A DNA stretch of 64,000 bases from Dipteris shenzhenensis (GCA_047967505.1 CM106540.1), one strand, 5' to 3'; shown: positions 21,561 through 33,270, counted from the first letter of the stretch. Notes: generated by a model not told the origin, from the sequence alone. Numbers and translations: made by a program.

Positions 21561-21707
21561 TGTGGGAGAGGAGAGCACACACAAAGAGGTAAGGAGACAC
21601 AAAAAGTGGTGGAGCAAAAGCTACTCCAGCTTATTCCTCTATCATATATATATGAGTATACATGGGCACTGTACAAGTGGGTGGGCACACTGCCCTTTAC
21701 CCCAACA
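21561..21707 (-). repeat. 5' LTR of the copia-type element (147 bp)
   Basis: Near-identical partner of 15646-15792. Followed on the right by the AAGTG target copy at 21708-21712. Confidence 0.96.
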
Positions 21708-22060
21708 AAGTGTCTATGAAAGAGGTAGATCATGCCATGAAGGTATTCAAACATTTCCAAGAGCAGTAAAATGAAATGCAAACTGATTGTACAGTGTGAA
21801 TTCAAGCTTTACAGAAGGATAAGGAGGAACTACAGAGAAATATTGATGTTAACCACAGCAAGAAGAGAGCCAAATCAAGGAGTTGAAGCTACATGTGTTG
21901 AATCAGAAAAAGGTGTTTGAAAAGTATAAAATTCATAAGGAAGAGGAGATTTAGTAGCTCACTAAACAGATGACAATGTAGAAAGAGTGCTTACCAACAG
22001 TGCAGAAGTGGCTTAGTGAAATGAAGTCCTCATCACTAGCAATGAGTTGCCCTCCATTGT
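21708..22060 (+). pseudogene. Unrecognised gene-like reading, 3' part
   Basis: After the target duplication the interrupted frame resumes: SMKEVDHAMKVFKHFQEQ ends at a TAA, followed by shifted readings rich in Lys/Glu/Gln (ALQKDKEELQRNIDVN) that look like a coiled coil. Removing the copia element plus one AAGTG joins this in frame with the sequence ending at 15645. That shows the insertion hit an existing open frame. Confidence 0.5.
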
Positions 22061-22249
22061 ATTCATAGCCACAATGGACATCCCTTTCTTCTCAATATAT
22101 ATATATATCTCCTCAGAGTAAATCCAAGCTCCCTTGATTGCTTTCCAATGGTTCTAATCCATGGATTTGTAATGATTCTGCATAGAGGAACGTTAGGTGG
22201 AGGACTATTTCTCACAACCCGAACCTTCTCCAATGTGCTCTGTAAAATC

Positions 22250-24190
22250 TCTTATGAGAGCTCTATTGGAAGTGCTAGATCTTTACCAGTTTGAATTTTA
22301 TATTCCTATTAATCCAAGCTTATCTTCTTCTCTAAATAATCTCAGAAATTTCTGGACTAATAATTATATCCTCCTCCAACTTCAGCAATTGCTGAATTTA
22401 TGGATTTCTTAGAAAACTTGTGTTCTATAGCAATTCTCAAGCTCCCCACAATAAACTCCATTGGAACAACTACCTCTATTCCATACACCAATCTGAAAGG
22501 AGTCTTCCTGTGGTTACTTTGAAAGTTTTTCTAAAAGCCCACATAACTAAATCTAGCTTTTGATCCCAGTCCTTAGGATTATCCTTAAGTGTCCTTCTGA
22601 AAATTTTCACAATTACTTTATTGGAGCTCTCAGCCTATCCATTACTTTGTGGATAATACACTGTAGATTTCTTATGCAACATCATGTGAGTCTTAGTTAG
22701 CTTTGCAATGACCTTATTGATAAAAAGAGTACCCATGTCAGACACTATCTCAGTTGGTATTCTAAACCTTGTCATGATATTATGATACAAGAAATTCACA
22801 ACTCTTCTTCCCTTATTATCTTTTAAAGCTACTGCCTCAACCCACTTAGTACAATAATCAGTAGCAACAAGTATGTATTTATTATCTATGTACTTGGCTA
22901 CGGGCTTAATTGGACTAATAAAAAGGTTCAAGTGGAAGAATAGGTTGATGAGGCATACTCTCCTTTGGTGAAGGTTTCCCATCTCTCTGACATCCTAAAC
23001 ACTCCTTTGCATATTGATGAGCATCTTTGAACACTATCGGCCACCACATGCATGCTTGCATTATCTTTTTGCCTATGACCTCCTCTAAGAAATGTCCTCC
23101 AGCACTTCCAGCATGTGCCTCTGTCAGCACTGCCCGCTGCTCATGAACTGGCACACATCTTCTAATCACTTGATCAATACCTCTTTTATAAAGTACACCC
23201 GCAATAGCCAAATAAGGCTTACTTTGTAACACCATTTGCTTTTTTTGATCCCTTGACAAAGAATCAGGAATCAATCCATCAATAAGGAAAAACAGCATCC
23301 GATCATACCAATCTTTTGGATCATCCATTCAGATCACAAACAAGTCTGCATTTGGTAGTTGATCTAGAACTCCAATAGGATCTTCTCCTATGATAAGAGG
23401 CTACTCAAGTAATCATCAATTGCATGTTGTCTCCCCAGTGTATGAATTATCTGATAATCAAATTCCTGCAACAACATCCACCTTGCAAGTCTTCCCATTA
23501 GTTGTGGTTTAGTTACCAAATAGATCAAAGCCTAGTGGTCAACATGGAATACAACCTTATTACCAACAAGTAGGTAATGTTCGATCTTATGTAAAGCATA
23601 TACCATTCCCAAAGCTTCTCTTTTAGTGACTACATAATTCTTTTTAGCCTTTGTCAACACTCTGATGGCATAATAAACATGTTGAAACCATTTTTTATGC
23701 TTCAATACTGCTCCAACTGCCACATCAGAGGCATCTACAAACACATGAAAGGGTAACTCCCAATCTAGAGGTTGTAGGATAGGAGATACTTTAAAAAATC
23801 AAATTCTTGTTGCTGCTCCAATCCCCATACATATTTTACTCACTCTCTTGTCAATTTAGTAAGTGGCATACATACATGTGAGAGATACCTCAAAAATATG
23901 CTATGCCATTTGATTTGGCCAATAAACCTAGACAATGCTTTGACATTCTTAGGAAACAAATCTTTTACTATGATAGATACCTTCCTTGGATCGATAGCTG
24001 TTCCATCCTCAGGTATGATGTGCCCCAATTGCACACCTCTTTCCACAGCAAAAGCACATTTACTTGGGTTCAAGCTCAATCGAGCCATCCAACATTTCTC
24101 AAAACATAATCTGCAATTATCCAAATGGTCTATGATCTTACCAAAGACTATGAAGTCATCTAAGAATAATCTCATGAAGAAGGTAAGGTA
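22250..24190 (-). pseudogene. Ty3/gypsy pol (RT - RNase H - integrase), 5'-truncated
   Basis: Reading down from 24190: RLFLDDFIVFGK is the end of the RT palm (YxDD region), LSLNPSKCAFAVERGVQLGH and FIGQIKWHSIFLRYLSH follow. RNase H starts with MFVDASDVAVGAVL near 23744. Integrase begins with the zinc-binding H-H-C-C region (LTEAHAGSAGGHF, ECLGCQRDGKP), then the catalytic core YILVATDYCTKWVEAVAL and IVSDMGTLFIN. Normal families have SDNG, so Asn is Met here. YPQSNG is followed after a frame break by ESSNKVI, which keeps the Glu, and WAFRKTFKVTTGR. The 5' half of RT, protease and gag are missing, and stops are frequent. Confidence 0.9.
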
Positions 24191-24423
24191 AGGAGCATTG
24201 GAGGCCAACCCATTGGAGATGTCCAATGCTAGGAACCATTGCTCGAAGTGCACGCTAGAGAAGAAGACCGAATGTAGCAATAAGACTGTCAAAGTTGTGG
24301 AGTTGGATGATACCAGCCTCGAAGAGACCTCCGACTCTAAAGCATCCTATAGATGAGGACTTTGAGAAGATCACCTCATTCCCCTTCCCCACCGGTCTCA
24401 AAATAGTGAGCCTCTCTGAGGGA
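24191..24423. other. Junction sequence, no gene recognised
   Basis: Gypsy homology ends abruptly near 24190 and unrelated sequence without conserved frames follows. Confidence 0.45.
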
Positions 24424-25445
24424 TCTCAAGGCAGTCGAGCGAGTGAGAAAAAGCGAGCGACAATCAGTTGAAGTGGTTGGAAAATCAAGCAAGAAAAGAA
24501 AGAATCTAAGTTTTTTATAAAATAATTGCTTGAAGTACAAAGTATTCAAAAAGGTGGTTATGTGTCACAAAATTTATAATCTGATGCACACAAGGTTTTT
24601 AGATGGTGCAAAAAGGCATGATATTCATCTAAATCATGCCTTGTCATTTGATTTGATATGTAACATTATGCCATTTATATTTGATGATCAAAAGATGCAG
24701 GGATGTTAAAAACTCATCTTTTGGGCCAAAACAAACAAATGTTGACATCTTGCCAAAATATAGTGATGTGAAAATGTCCTCTTTTGGGCCAAAACAAACA
24801 GGGAGCACGTTAACGCACTCCCTGTTTTGGCCCAAAAGAGGACATTTTTACATCCCTGTATCTTTTGATTTACAAGTCCAAACGGGGTCATGTTACATAT
24901 CAAATCAAATGGCAAGGCGTACTTTAGATGATTATCATGTCTTTGTGCAACATCTAGTAAAATTTAATGCACCAAAATATGAATTTGTGGTCAATTTGCT
25001 GCATCGGTAAGATTAGTGGGAGGTAAGAATAAATCATTAGGGAAGGATATTTTTGCAGTAACAAAGAAACATGGGTTTTGTTCCGAGTGAACATAGTTAA
25101 AAAAGCGAAGCATTTACATATGCATGGAATGTAGACTAATCCATGCAAGAAGTCCTTGGAAAGATGATCTCAATTACTCTAGTGGAAAGACAGAACTTGA
25201 TTGCAGTAGGGTTTGTCTTTGATACAAACAATGACTTGGAAATTAAACATACAAACTGTCTCGTGGATGATGTGAAATTAGTGTTAATGGCTTTGAAGTT
25301 ATATGCATGTTTAACCTTCTAGCATTGAGGGAACATATGCACTTTTGAATAAGTTATTATTTTTTGCTACTAAAATGGGGGATTTATAAATCTTTTATTG
25401 TTTTTGATCGCTCGCTTTTTTGGCTCGCTCGCTTTTTGGTAATCC
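24424..25445. mobile_element. Fold-back / long inverted-repeat element
   Basis: The core is a long imperfect palindrome centred near 24805, around GGGAGCACGTTAACGCACTCCC-like sequence. Arms include CCTCTTTTGGGCCAAAAC and its complement, the GATTTGATATGTAACAT pair (24650s and 24890s), and TCATCTAAATCATGCC versus its diverged complement. Pairing extends over roughly 24545-25015. Further out, AAGCGAGCGA-type words occur near 24430-24452 and in inverted orientation near 25408-25435, possible outer terminal repeats. No transposase was recognised, which fits a non-autonomous fold-back or MITE-like DNA element. Outer limits and target duplication are uncertain. Confidence 0.6.
25160..25320 (+). pseudogene. 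Short protein-like fragment, possibly transposase-related
   Basis: An open reading MISITLVERQNLIAVGF followed by FDTNNDLEIKH resembles, loosely, the 'VALGxVxxxxP..xVHG' stretch seen in plant CACTA-associated proteins. It lies within the right part of the fold-back element. The match is from memory over a short span and could be wrong. Confidence 0.2.
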
Positions 25446-26329
25446 TCACACACATGCGCGTGTATAGTCACAGTTGGTAATGTAGTGTGCTTTTGTTCAT
25501 GGAAATAAAGAGTTGAAATACATATCATCAGAGTTTATCATGAAAGGTTTCATTTGATCTTTGGACATGATGCACATTCGTGATAAGATTTATCATTGAA
25601 TAATTTGTATAATTTAAAATATTACTCTAATTTAAACTAAATTGTAATTTGTAAATTATTTTTTTATCGTAGTGGTAATTATAAGCAAAAAAATCAAAGT
25701 TTCAGTTAAGAGTTTAGTATCACAAAGGAAGATTGTTTAATAAAATAAAAAGTAATAAATACATTAGCTGAATTGCTCCCATTTACAACTTATTCATTTT
25801 CCTTGAAGTTACTCACGATAGCAAGAGGCATATCATAATTAAATTTAAATAGTTTACATTGTAATTGCATGTATGTTATGAAATAGCAGAGATAATTTAA
25901 GTGTGTAAATGAAACTACGTACTGATGAAAGCTGAATTAGTTAATTGAAATTGTTGCAGATTCAAACGTGAGAAAGGAAAACTTGCAAACACAACTGTAG
26001 ATAAAATGTCCTTGCCTTCTTTACCAAATAGTGAAAACTGTGGTGTTGATAGGTGTTCCGTAAAAACATACCCTATTAATATCGAGTTACAAGATGAGAA
26101 GAAGCCTAACGATCAAATATATGTTGGTTCTCTGAATACTTAATTGGCACCTTCAAAAATTCTAGAGTCTTTAAAGTAGTTTGGTAGTGAAGGTTAGTCT
26201 TCTATAAGTCAAAAACCCTTGCTTATAGATGAAATAGACTTGTCAGTGAAGAATGGATTTTTTGAAGGTAAAGTGCTCAAAAAATATTGGACGTACATGT
26301 TACAAAACATGTCGCACCCTAAGAATTAA
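25446..26329. other. AT-rich stretch, no gene recognised
   Basis: Strongly AT-rich. A weak reading with several stops begins near 25960 (TTVDKMSLPSLPNSENCG) and may be the decayed N-terminal part of the RPA-like region. Confidence 0.4.
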
Positions 26330-27420
26330 AATAAGATCTAGTTGATAGAGAGGGGATTGGATGCATCATGCTTGCTATAGGCAAAGTTCACTTTGTGGAT
26401 TTCATTAGAAGCTTGAATGTTGGAGATTGTGTGAAAATCACCAACTTCTCTATTTCCAATTAAAACCCTCTTAGCAATGGAGGTACATGCGACTACACTT
26501 TGACCTTTGACCCGTTAACTAGAATAGAGTGGCAAAGTCTTTTACGACCAATCCAGTCTTGTTTCCTGAAAGAACAATACCAAAATATAAAGAAAATTGT
26601 AGAAACCTCATCCACAAGGGTGAGGGAAGCCAAATTCCTTTAGCTACACTTGCCGTGATAGTTATCAAGTTGGGGAACTCTTTCAAACGTATGGATGAGG
26701 TGAACATTAGCAACAAAGTAGAAGTGGAGGACCTGATTATAGTAAGAGCAAATGCTTTGATTCATTTTCTTAGAATTTGTATTTAGGAAATCCTAGTAAA
26801 TTATGTATTATAGCTTACATTTTGGAGTAACCAACACTCCGTTTACATGAAAGTTGCGAAAAAGGTTCAAAATAGTTCGTTTTGCACATTTCATTGTCAA
26901 AAATGTTGGTTGTAAGAGGGATGCACAACCAATTGCATTAAACATGCTTGAATCCACTGTCTTGACATCAGTGAAAGTGCCATCCATAGCAGCGAAGTTG
27001 TGCACAGTATTTCATTTACATATTCAACAAATTAGCTATGTGAATTGGGTAAAGTGTCCTTCCAAACTACTTTCTCTTTCTTTAGACACATTAGAGCTAA
27101 ACACCAATAAGTTAACGTACTTCTGTAGATAAGTGGCACTTTGACCATTACTAGAATTAATTCCACACTCTATGAAGCTACTTGTTCAATTTTCTATGAA
27201 AACAAGATATCAAGGCAAGATGATGTCGTTCGATGTTTAGCATGTAAGAGAAACACTGTTTTAGAAAAGTTCCAAAGCTAAAAGGAGTAATTACAGCATT
27301 TTATGATGCAACCATTGATGTGATACTAAAGAATACTTGAGTCGACAAAGTGTTAGAGCTTTTGCATCCCTTCTTACAATTTCTCAAGGAAGATATGTAG
27401 CTGTTGAAAGACACTTTGTA
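26330..27420 (+). pseudogene. RPA1-like single-stranded DNA-binding region (decayed)
   Basis: Broken readings follow the layout of replication protein A large-subunit OB folds. FIRSLNVGDCVKITNF and, after a short gap, CDYTLTFDPLTRIEW match the DBD-A pattern (F...L.VG..Y.ISN......YE.TF...T.IE). Further on, NWVKCPSKLLSLSLDTLELN resembles the zinc-ribbon fold C region (Y..CP.C......G...C..C). ITAFYDATIDVIL could be the final OB-fold strand ('A.D.TG.I'). RPA coats single-stranded DNA, and RPA-like genes are carried by many plant Helitrons. It lies directly upstream of Rep in the same orientation. Stops and shifts are many; it is a relic. Confidence 0.45.
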
Positions 27421-28739
27421 AATTTTACAAGTCTAAATATACTTTATTGCCTCTACTTCCTTAATTTGTGTATGGAACTACTCCTTTATACACTTTTCTC
27501 ATTGTAAATTCAAACTACAAAAGTAAGTAAAACAAACATCACAGTTTGAAAGACAACAATTGATACAAATGGAGCACGCCCACTGCACAAAATAAATGCA
27601 TTTTTCTATGTTTATATTACGGACTAAGATTTCATGTTACACCAAAATAATTTAAAACAACAATTGTCTCAAAATTATTAAGAAATCATGTGTTTGAGAA
27701 AATAGAGCAGGGTCATGAATTTATTTCATTAGAAGTATTATTAAGAAAACATATGTTTGAGAAAATAGAGCGGGGTCATGAATTTCTTCCATTAGAAGTA
27801 TTATAAGAACTTTATCCAAACATCAAATCTATCAAACAACATTTAGCAGTAATGGATGATGAACCTTACTGTTTCCTTACGCAAGAAATTAAAGCAAGTA
27901 ATGACAATTGCAAGAACATCGAAAACATTAAAAGGGTTCAACAAATTGAAGATGAAGGAAGTGGCAATAAAGGAATAACTAGTAGATTTGAAAGAGTCAT
28001 TAAAGACACAAGAATACAAACTCCAAAAATAAAGGCAAATAACAGATGAACATATAACCATAAAAAAGTATTCAAAAACATTTGCAACTTCATCAAAACC
28101 ATACATTGTCACAATCAAAGATACTCCAATACATGAGTTTTTCTCTTGTGAACGTCTACTATTTTTAAAAAAAAAGACATATGCAAAAGAAAGCATATAT
28201 AATTGGATAACAAGCAAAAGGAATTTGACAATACCTTTTAAGACAAAACAACATTGTACTTGTACAAACTCCTCACACACTACAAAAAAAGCAATACAAA
28301 TGAATAAAATACCAAATATTTCACACCTCTAAACATTAAAATAAACAACAAACTAGCTGGCATAAAGATCATAAATGATGTTGAAGAACGACTGGTGGTC
28401 CAAGAATAGCATTCACTCAAATAAGGCAACTAACGCACAATGGGCACTATGGAGTACAATGTAGCATTGTGAACGTGATAGCCGATACATCTAAAGTGTA
28501 TCATCTTTTACCACGATTCATCAATGACGAGTCATTTGTGCTACTGGGAATCAAGAAGAAACTACTATACAAATCAACTTATTTAATTGGCAAGGTCCAA
28601 CCAACTATACTCACGCAACCAATACACACACTTATAGAAACACCATTATACAAAAGTAACAACATATGGAGCAAACACTTGGAAGCTTTATCACTTCTTA
28701 ACAAACTAAAGAAGAAGAAGACGAAGAAGAAGATAGGCA
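27421..28739. other. Spacer between RPA-like and Rep regions
   Basis: AT-rich, with a 63-bp tandem pair at 27674-27800. A short Lys-rich frame at 27852-28049 and another at 28469-28744 (ending in a KKKKTKKK run) are possible decayed N-terminal parts of the Helitron protein. No defined domain. Confidence 0.4.
27674..27800 (+). repeat. 63-bp tandem duplication
   Basis: ATTATTAAGAAA..ATG.GTTTGAGAAAATAGAGC occurs at 27674 and again at 27737 with a few base changes. Confidence 0.85.
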
Positions 28740-30243
28740 GATGAAACTGATGAAATTCACACTGACACTTTAATACCCAGCTTCATTACTATAGAGGAAA
28801 TAATTGATTATGAGACACAAGGCACATCTGTTGCTCCTTGTGAGAACAACAGACCTTTAGGGTTATTGCAAGATAAGTACAATGAAGAATTAAACTTTCC
28901 TACACTTTTTTTGGGATCACAAATATATGTGATAGATTCAAAACTAACATATCAAGACATTGCAAGGTGGGAGTTCACGTAAATCCCTAAAATTTTCTCC
29001 AAAAATACCAAATCTCTTCTTCAAATCTGTTAAAGTTTTAATTAATCAAGTAATGTAACCTATTTGGGAGCATTTATGAAAAGGAGCCTTTCAAAATAAA
29101 ACACTATATGAAAAAGATGTTATGAATGATACAAACATAAAAACCATTCTAAAATCTAGAATAGGATACACGTATTTTGAGAACTTACGAACTTTTCCAG
29201 ACCATGAAGAAAAACTTACAAAAGACGCATTTGCTATGATGAGACAATTAGGATCCCCATCATTTTTCCTCACCTTGGCATGTGCTGAAAGAGTATGGAA
29301 AGCTCTAACAAAATGCTTGCATACAAAATATTCACAAACAAAAACAAAATCTACAACATAAGAGAATACAAACAATGAGATAAGACAATTGATAAGAGAT
29401 AATCCAATGGTTTGTGCACGATATTATATTCACAAACTCCAACATTTGCTCAATTTATTACTAAAAGAGAAAATCTTACTTGGAGATATAATGGATTATT
29501 TCTTGTGGTAGAATCTTGAAATCAGAGGAAGTCAACATGAACATGGAATTATGTGGTAAAAGATGCACCCATCTAAACGGTGAGAATGACAATCAAGAAA
29601 TTGCAAATTTTGTTGACACTTACATTACTTGTGATAAAAACTTGCTTGGACATAATATCAGAGATGTCCAAACCCACAACCTGAGCTAAATGAACACGTA
29701 AGATATGCAGATTATACTATCCAAAACATTCGTTACATGAAACTATGATATTAACACCGCTACAAAACGACATTTCATGATTTGATAAACTACATTAGAA
29801 TAGACATACAAACATATCTTTTATCAATAAGATCACAAATAACGAAGCACCATTATTCCTAAAAATAGAACCAAAAGATATATTCACAAATACTTTTAGC
29901 ACAAAACTAAGATATCTATGGCAATCAAATATGGACATACAATATATTATGGACCCATATTCGGCAACAATATATTGTACTTCTTACATCATATAAATGG
30001 ATAGCAAAAAATGTATGCACAAACACACAAGAAAGACTAAGAAAAATGGAAAATGCATTCTTATGTGCACAATAAATGAGTGCATAACTAGCATCTTTCA
30101 TTAGTTTATCTTTACCATTGCATAGAATAGCGAGGGAATTTTATTTCATAAACACAAATAAACAAAAAAATAGAGAATTCATTCTTAAAAGAAACATCAA
30201 CTACAGAATGAATCAAAAAACATAACATGCGATACTATTATAG
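28740..30243 (+). pseudogene. Helitron N-terminal and Rep (HUH) region
   Basis: FPTLFLGSQIYVIDSKLTY and DIARWEF open the Helitron-like N region. LTKDAFAMMRQLGSPSFFLT is the family's 'Q.G.P.FF.T.S' block. LIRDNPMVCARYYIHKL and LLGDIMDYF precede the HUH box EIRGSQHEHGIMW, whose two His codons are at 29536-29544. NFVDTYITCDKNLLG follows. A later YKWIAKNVCTN resembles the tyrosine-containing 'Y..KY..K' segment, and FINTNKQKNREFILKR is the conserved 'FINTN...R' end. A TAG directly upstream of the HUH box and further frame changes show loss of function. The nuclease residues themselves are visible. Confidence 0.85.
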
Positions 30244-30248
30244 ATAAA
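30244..30248. repeat. Target site duplication ATAAA (left)
   Basis: ATAAA precedes the solo LTR and is repeated at 30946-30950 immediately after it. Confidence 0.9.
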
Positions 30249-30945
30249 TGTAAGAAAACAATACAACGTCTATGCTCAACAGATAACAGGATCTCGTATG
30301 CAAGAGAGAAAAGCAGATAGTATGGAGAATCAAAAACTTGATTACTGTAAAACTGATACAATAGATGGCGTTGCCTCCCAGCCGTGCGCTCCTGTGTGAG
30401 AAGCTTCGATGGCATGCTAGAAACAGTAGAGGATGGAGGCTGGATGCTAAGGAATCAGGGTTGCTGTAGTTAGTGATGATATGGGCTTCACGGGCTTGCT
30501 CTTATTTAGCCTTCAGTCATAGTCGGTTAGACCCAATTGGGAGACCGACCTAGTCGACCCAAAACGACCGATTGGAGGTCGGTCCCAAAATAGGCCACCG
30601 ACCACACGATAGAACCGTTCGGCCCAGAGCCATCCGGGATCATCTGGGGCTCCAAACGGGCCGCTCAACTCGAGAGTGGGCTACCCCGGTAAATGCTTCA
30701 TCTACCCTCCGTACGGTCAGTCATGGGATGCCTTCCCGCACTTGCATGTAGCCTAGTTGGTAGTGTGCCAACTCTATCTAAAGCCGTCCAGCCATCAGGC
30801 CACACATGGCTCCCATCTAGTGTCCAAACCAGGACCTATCTGATAACCGAGCTACTTAAATGCCTTCTCCTCATATGGGGGGCTTACAAATAGAGTTAGC
30901 TGTTTCTCGCATAGTTACACGAGGGTGGAGCATTGATATCTAACA
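30249..30945 (-). mobile_element. Solo LTR, 697 bp
   Basis: The plus strand begins TGTAAGAAAAC and ends GATATCTAACA, so on the minus strand it starts TGTTAGATATC and ends TTACA. That gives TG...CA ends flanked by a perfect ATAAA duplication. It is much richer in G+C than the flanking Helitron. Helitron homology stops before it and resumes after it, confirming an insertion. No internal retrotransposon sequence is present, so the original element was removed by LTR-LTR recombination. No second copy of this LTR was seen in the window. Confidence 0.92.
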
Positions 30946-30950
30946 ATAAA

Positions 30951-31440
30951 TACATAAAAACACAAAACATGGATGATATTTGACTTGCTACATTTGCATC
31001 AGAATATAACTACAACAAAGGAAAAATAACAAAAAGAAAGAAAGAAAAAATCATTAGATTTGTGAATTTTGATATTTTACAAGATCCAAAAAACCATTAT
31101 TATGAACAACTACTCTTATACTATCCCTTTAAGAATGATGAGAATCACGAACTACTAATACTCCAAAATCATATCATTCTTAGGAATGAAAGCTTATATA
31201 CAGTGTTCCATGCCTAGTTGAGTGTGGCCCACTTTGGTATCAGCAGGATTGAGATGTGTGGAATTCGAGACGCAAAAATGCAATGACAACTTGTCTACAT
31301 AAGAAAATAATATTGAAGAACTAAACGACAAAGATGCAAGAATTCAAAACCGCCACCATGCAGAAGATAATAATTTTACAAGTTATGACATCAACTTAAG
31401 AAAATATAGAATTACAAAACAAATGATAAATTCATTATTC
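30951..31440 (+). pseudogene. Helitron middle domain
   Basis: Directly after the solo LTR the Helitron reading resumes: MDDI, LATFASEYNY, KRKKEKIIRFVNFDIL and EQLLLYYPFKNDENHEL. The latter is the 'LLLYYPFR.E' block that lies between Rep and helicase in Helitron proteins. The piece is interrupted by stops after about 31200. This position fixes the solo LTR insertion between Rep and the middle domain. Confidence 0.75.
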
Positions 31441-32690
31441 CCATTAAAAAACAATACCTCATGCAAAATGTAGAATTCTTCAAAACAATTAGATCCCTTA
31501 ACAAAGAACAAAGAGAATTATTTGATGACATAGGTGGAGCCGGATCAGGAAAAGCATACCTTCTTCTACTTATAGTTCAAAGTTTGCTATATTCTATAAT
31601 CAAAGAGAAATACTAGATACATTAATTTCACTCTATGAACATGTGCAACTAGTCATGTTTTACGAAATGTCATTGGTATATAGATGAACTCTTGAGTTTG
31701 TATACACTTGAATGAGAACATTGAAAAGAAATCATGCAGAATATTTTGGAGATGTTGATGTCATTTTGTGCAAAGATTTTTATCAAGCAAAACCAACCAA
31801 GGATGGTGGGATATTCAAACCTGATAAAGACATGATACAAACAATCACAAATACATATTGGTTAACAAAACCATTATGTTATGAGCTCAAGCAAATAATA
31901 TGACAAAAAAACAATCAATTTATAGAAGCACTCAACTCATTCAGAAAATGCACGCACAATAATGACCACATACAATACATTAATAAAATCTGCTTTTGCA
32001 CACCACCAACAAATCATACTTTTGCACACCATCAATAAAATCTGCTTTTGCACACCACCAACAAATCATACTTTCCCTCATCTATACTACACTAACTTCA
32101 AAATGAACAAACACAATGAGAGAATACTGAACATGGTAACATGCAAAGAATACAACATCAAAGCGATTGGCAAATTCAATACCAATAATCCCCTCCCTAC
32201 TAAAATATTAGAAGATCCTAAGGCAATAGACAAAATGAGAACAACGAGATGAATAAAAGAAGAAATGTTAGTCAAACTATGCTTAGGAAACATTAATCAA
32301 CAAGACGGTTTAGTAAATGGTGCAGATGGCATTTTCATGACTACATCCACATACAACAATGAAATCGTATGGATACAATTTCAAAATCCAAACATAGGAA
32401 AGGAACAAAATAGACTAACATAGATGCATACACAAAAAACATCACCCAAACATGGACACCAATATTTCAAATTACAAAGGAAGAACAAATTGGACCATCA
32501 AAAACATGCGACAAGAATTCCCAATTTAGGTAGCCACAGCTAGAACAATTCATAGAGCACAAGGACTTACCATGGAAAAATTAGTGCACCAAAGGGAATT
32601 CGCACACATGGTCTCACATACATAGCATTATCACGCGTTAAAAAAATAGACAACCTTTGCTTACTTCAACCAATTGAAGAAAACACTTCT
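31441..32690 (+). pseudogene. Helitron PIF1-type helicase
   Basis: SLNKEQRELFDD leads into Walker A GGAGSGKAYLL (codons from 31533), where the Ser/Thr after Lys is Ala. Motif II reads DVDVILCKDFYQAKP from 31751, in place of DVILLGDFxQLPP. PHLYYTNFKMNKHNERIL is the 'LY.TN..V..HN' motif. GLVNGADGIFM, TIHRAQGLTMEK (about 32544) and LTYIALSRVKKIDNLCLL cover motifs V and VI. The order is complete, but the nucleotide-binding residues are altered and several stops and shifts intervene. A 52-bp tandem duplication at 31982-32083 lies before motif IV. Confidence 0.88.
31982..32083 (+). repeat. 52-bp tandem duplication
   Basis: AATAAAATCTGCTTTTGCAC and the following bases occur twice, offset 52 bp, within the helicase remnant; part of the unit (TTTGCACACCA) appears a third time between them. 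Confidence 0.85.
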
Positions 32691-32786
32691 CTGTAGAACA
32701 AGATGTCCACACAAATATGAAAAGACTAACAAATGAATCAAAGTTGCGCAATAATGAACGCAAACAACAAAAGAATGAAAAAACAC

Positions 32787-33199
32787 GACATACTCGTAAC
32801 CTCTTTGAATACTCGATCATTACAAAAGTATAAAGAAGACAAACAAAACACAACTTTACTTATGAGCTCAGACATTCTCTAACTACAAGAAATGAGAACT
32901 AACAACGCTGAACCATATGTTCTTGAGAGTGTTCAATGCATAAACAATCGGTCTACTTGCACGATTGTAAAAAAGCACATTGCCATAAAAAATAGACAAA
33001 CAAATATCACATTATGATATATAAATAACAATAACGGACATACTCATAACCTCTTTGAATACTCGATCATTACAAAAGTATAAAGAAGACATACAAAACA
33101 CAACTTTACTTATGAGCTCATACATTCTCTACCTACAAGATATGAGAACTAACAACGCTGAACCATATGTTCCTGATAGTTTTCAATGCATAAACAATA
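32787..33199 (+). repeat. Direct duplication inside the endonuclease (two units of 163 bp, offset 250 bp)
   Basis: GACATACTCRTAACCTCTTT opens both units, and both end with TGCATAAACAAT. They differ by roughly ten bases. Confidence 0.9.
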
Positions 33200-33270
33200 T
33201 TATATTAATAGGTGATTTTAATATTGACATGCTCGAAAAAACAAACCAATCATCAAACTTGAAACAAATC

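Larger units (their letters stand above)
15646..21707 (-). mobile_element. Complete copia-type element, 6,062 bp, with an inverted pol block
   Basis: Both LTRs, a tRNA-Met primer binding site, a polypurine tract and a 5-bp target duplication define the element on the minus strand. Read from 21707 downward it has LTR, primer site, a 2.3-2.5-kb leader, gag-knuckle-protease (to about 18034), then integrase and part of RT on the plus strand (16396-18033), then RNase H back on the minus strand (16395-15884), polypurine tract and LTR. The internal order is therefore broken by an inversion of about 1.64 kb. Its LTRs differ at one base in 147, so insertion was recent relative to the decay of its genes. 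It probably moved with proteins supplied by another element. Confidence 0.93.

Noticed and set aside
30757-30800. tRNA-like TAGCCTAGTTGGTAGTG inside the solo LTR
   Set aside because: Only the A-box half is present; no cloverleaf and no B box at the right distance.
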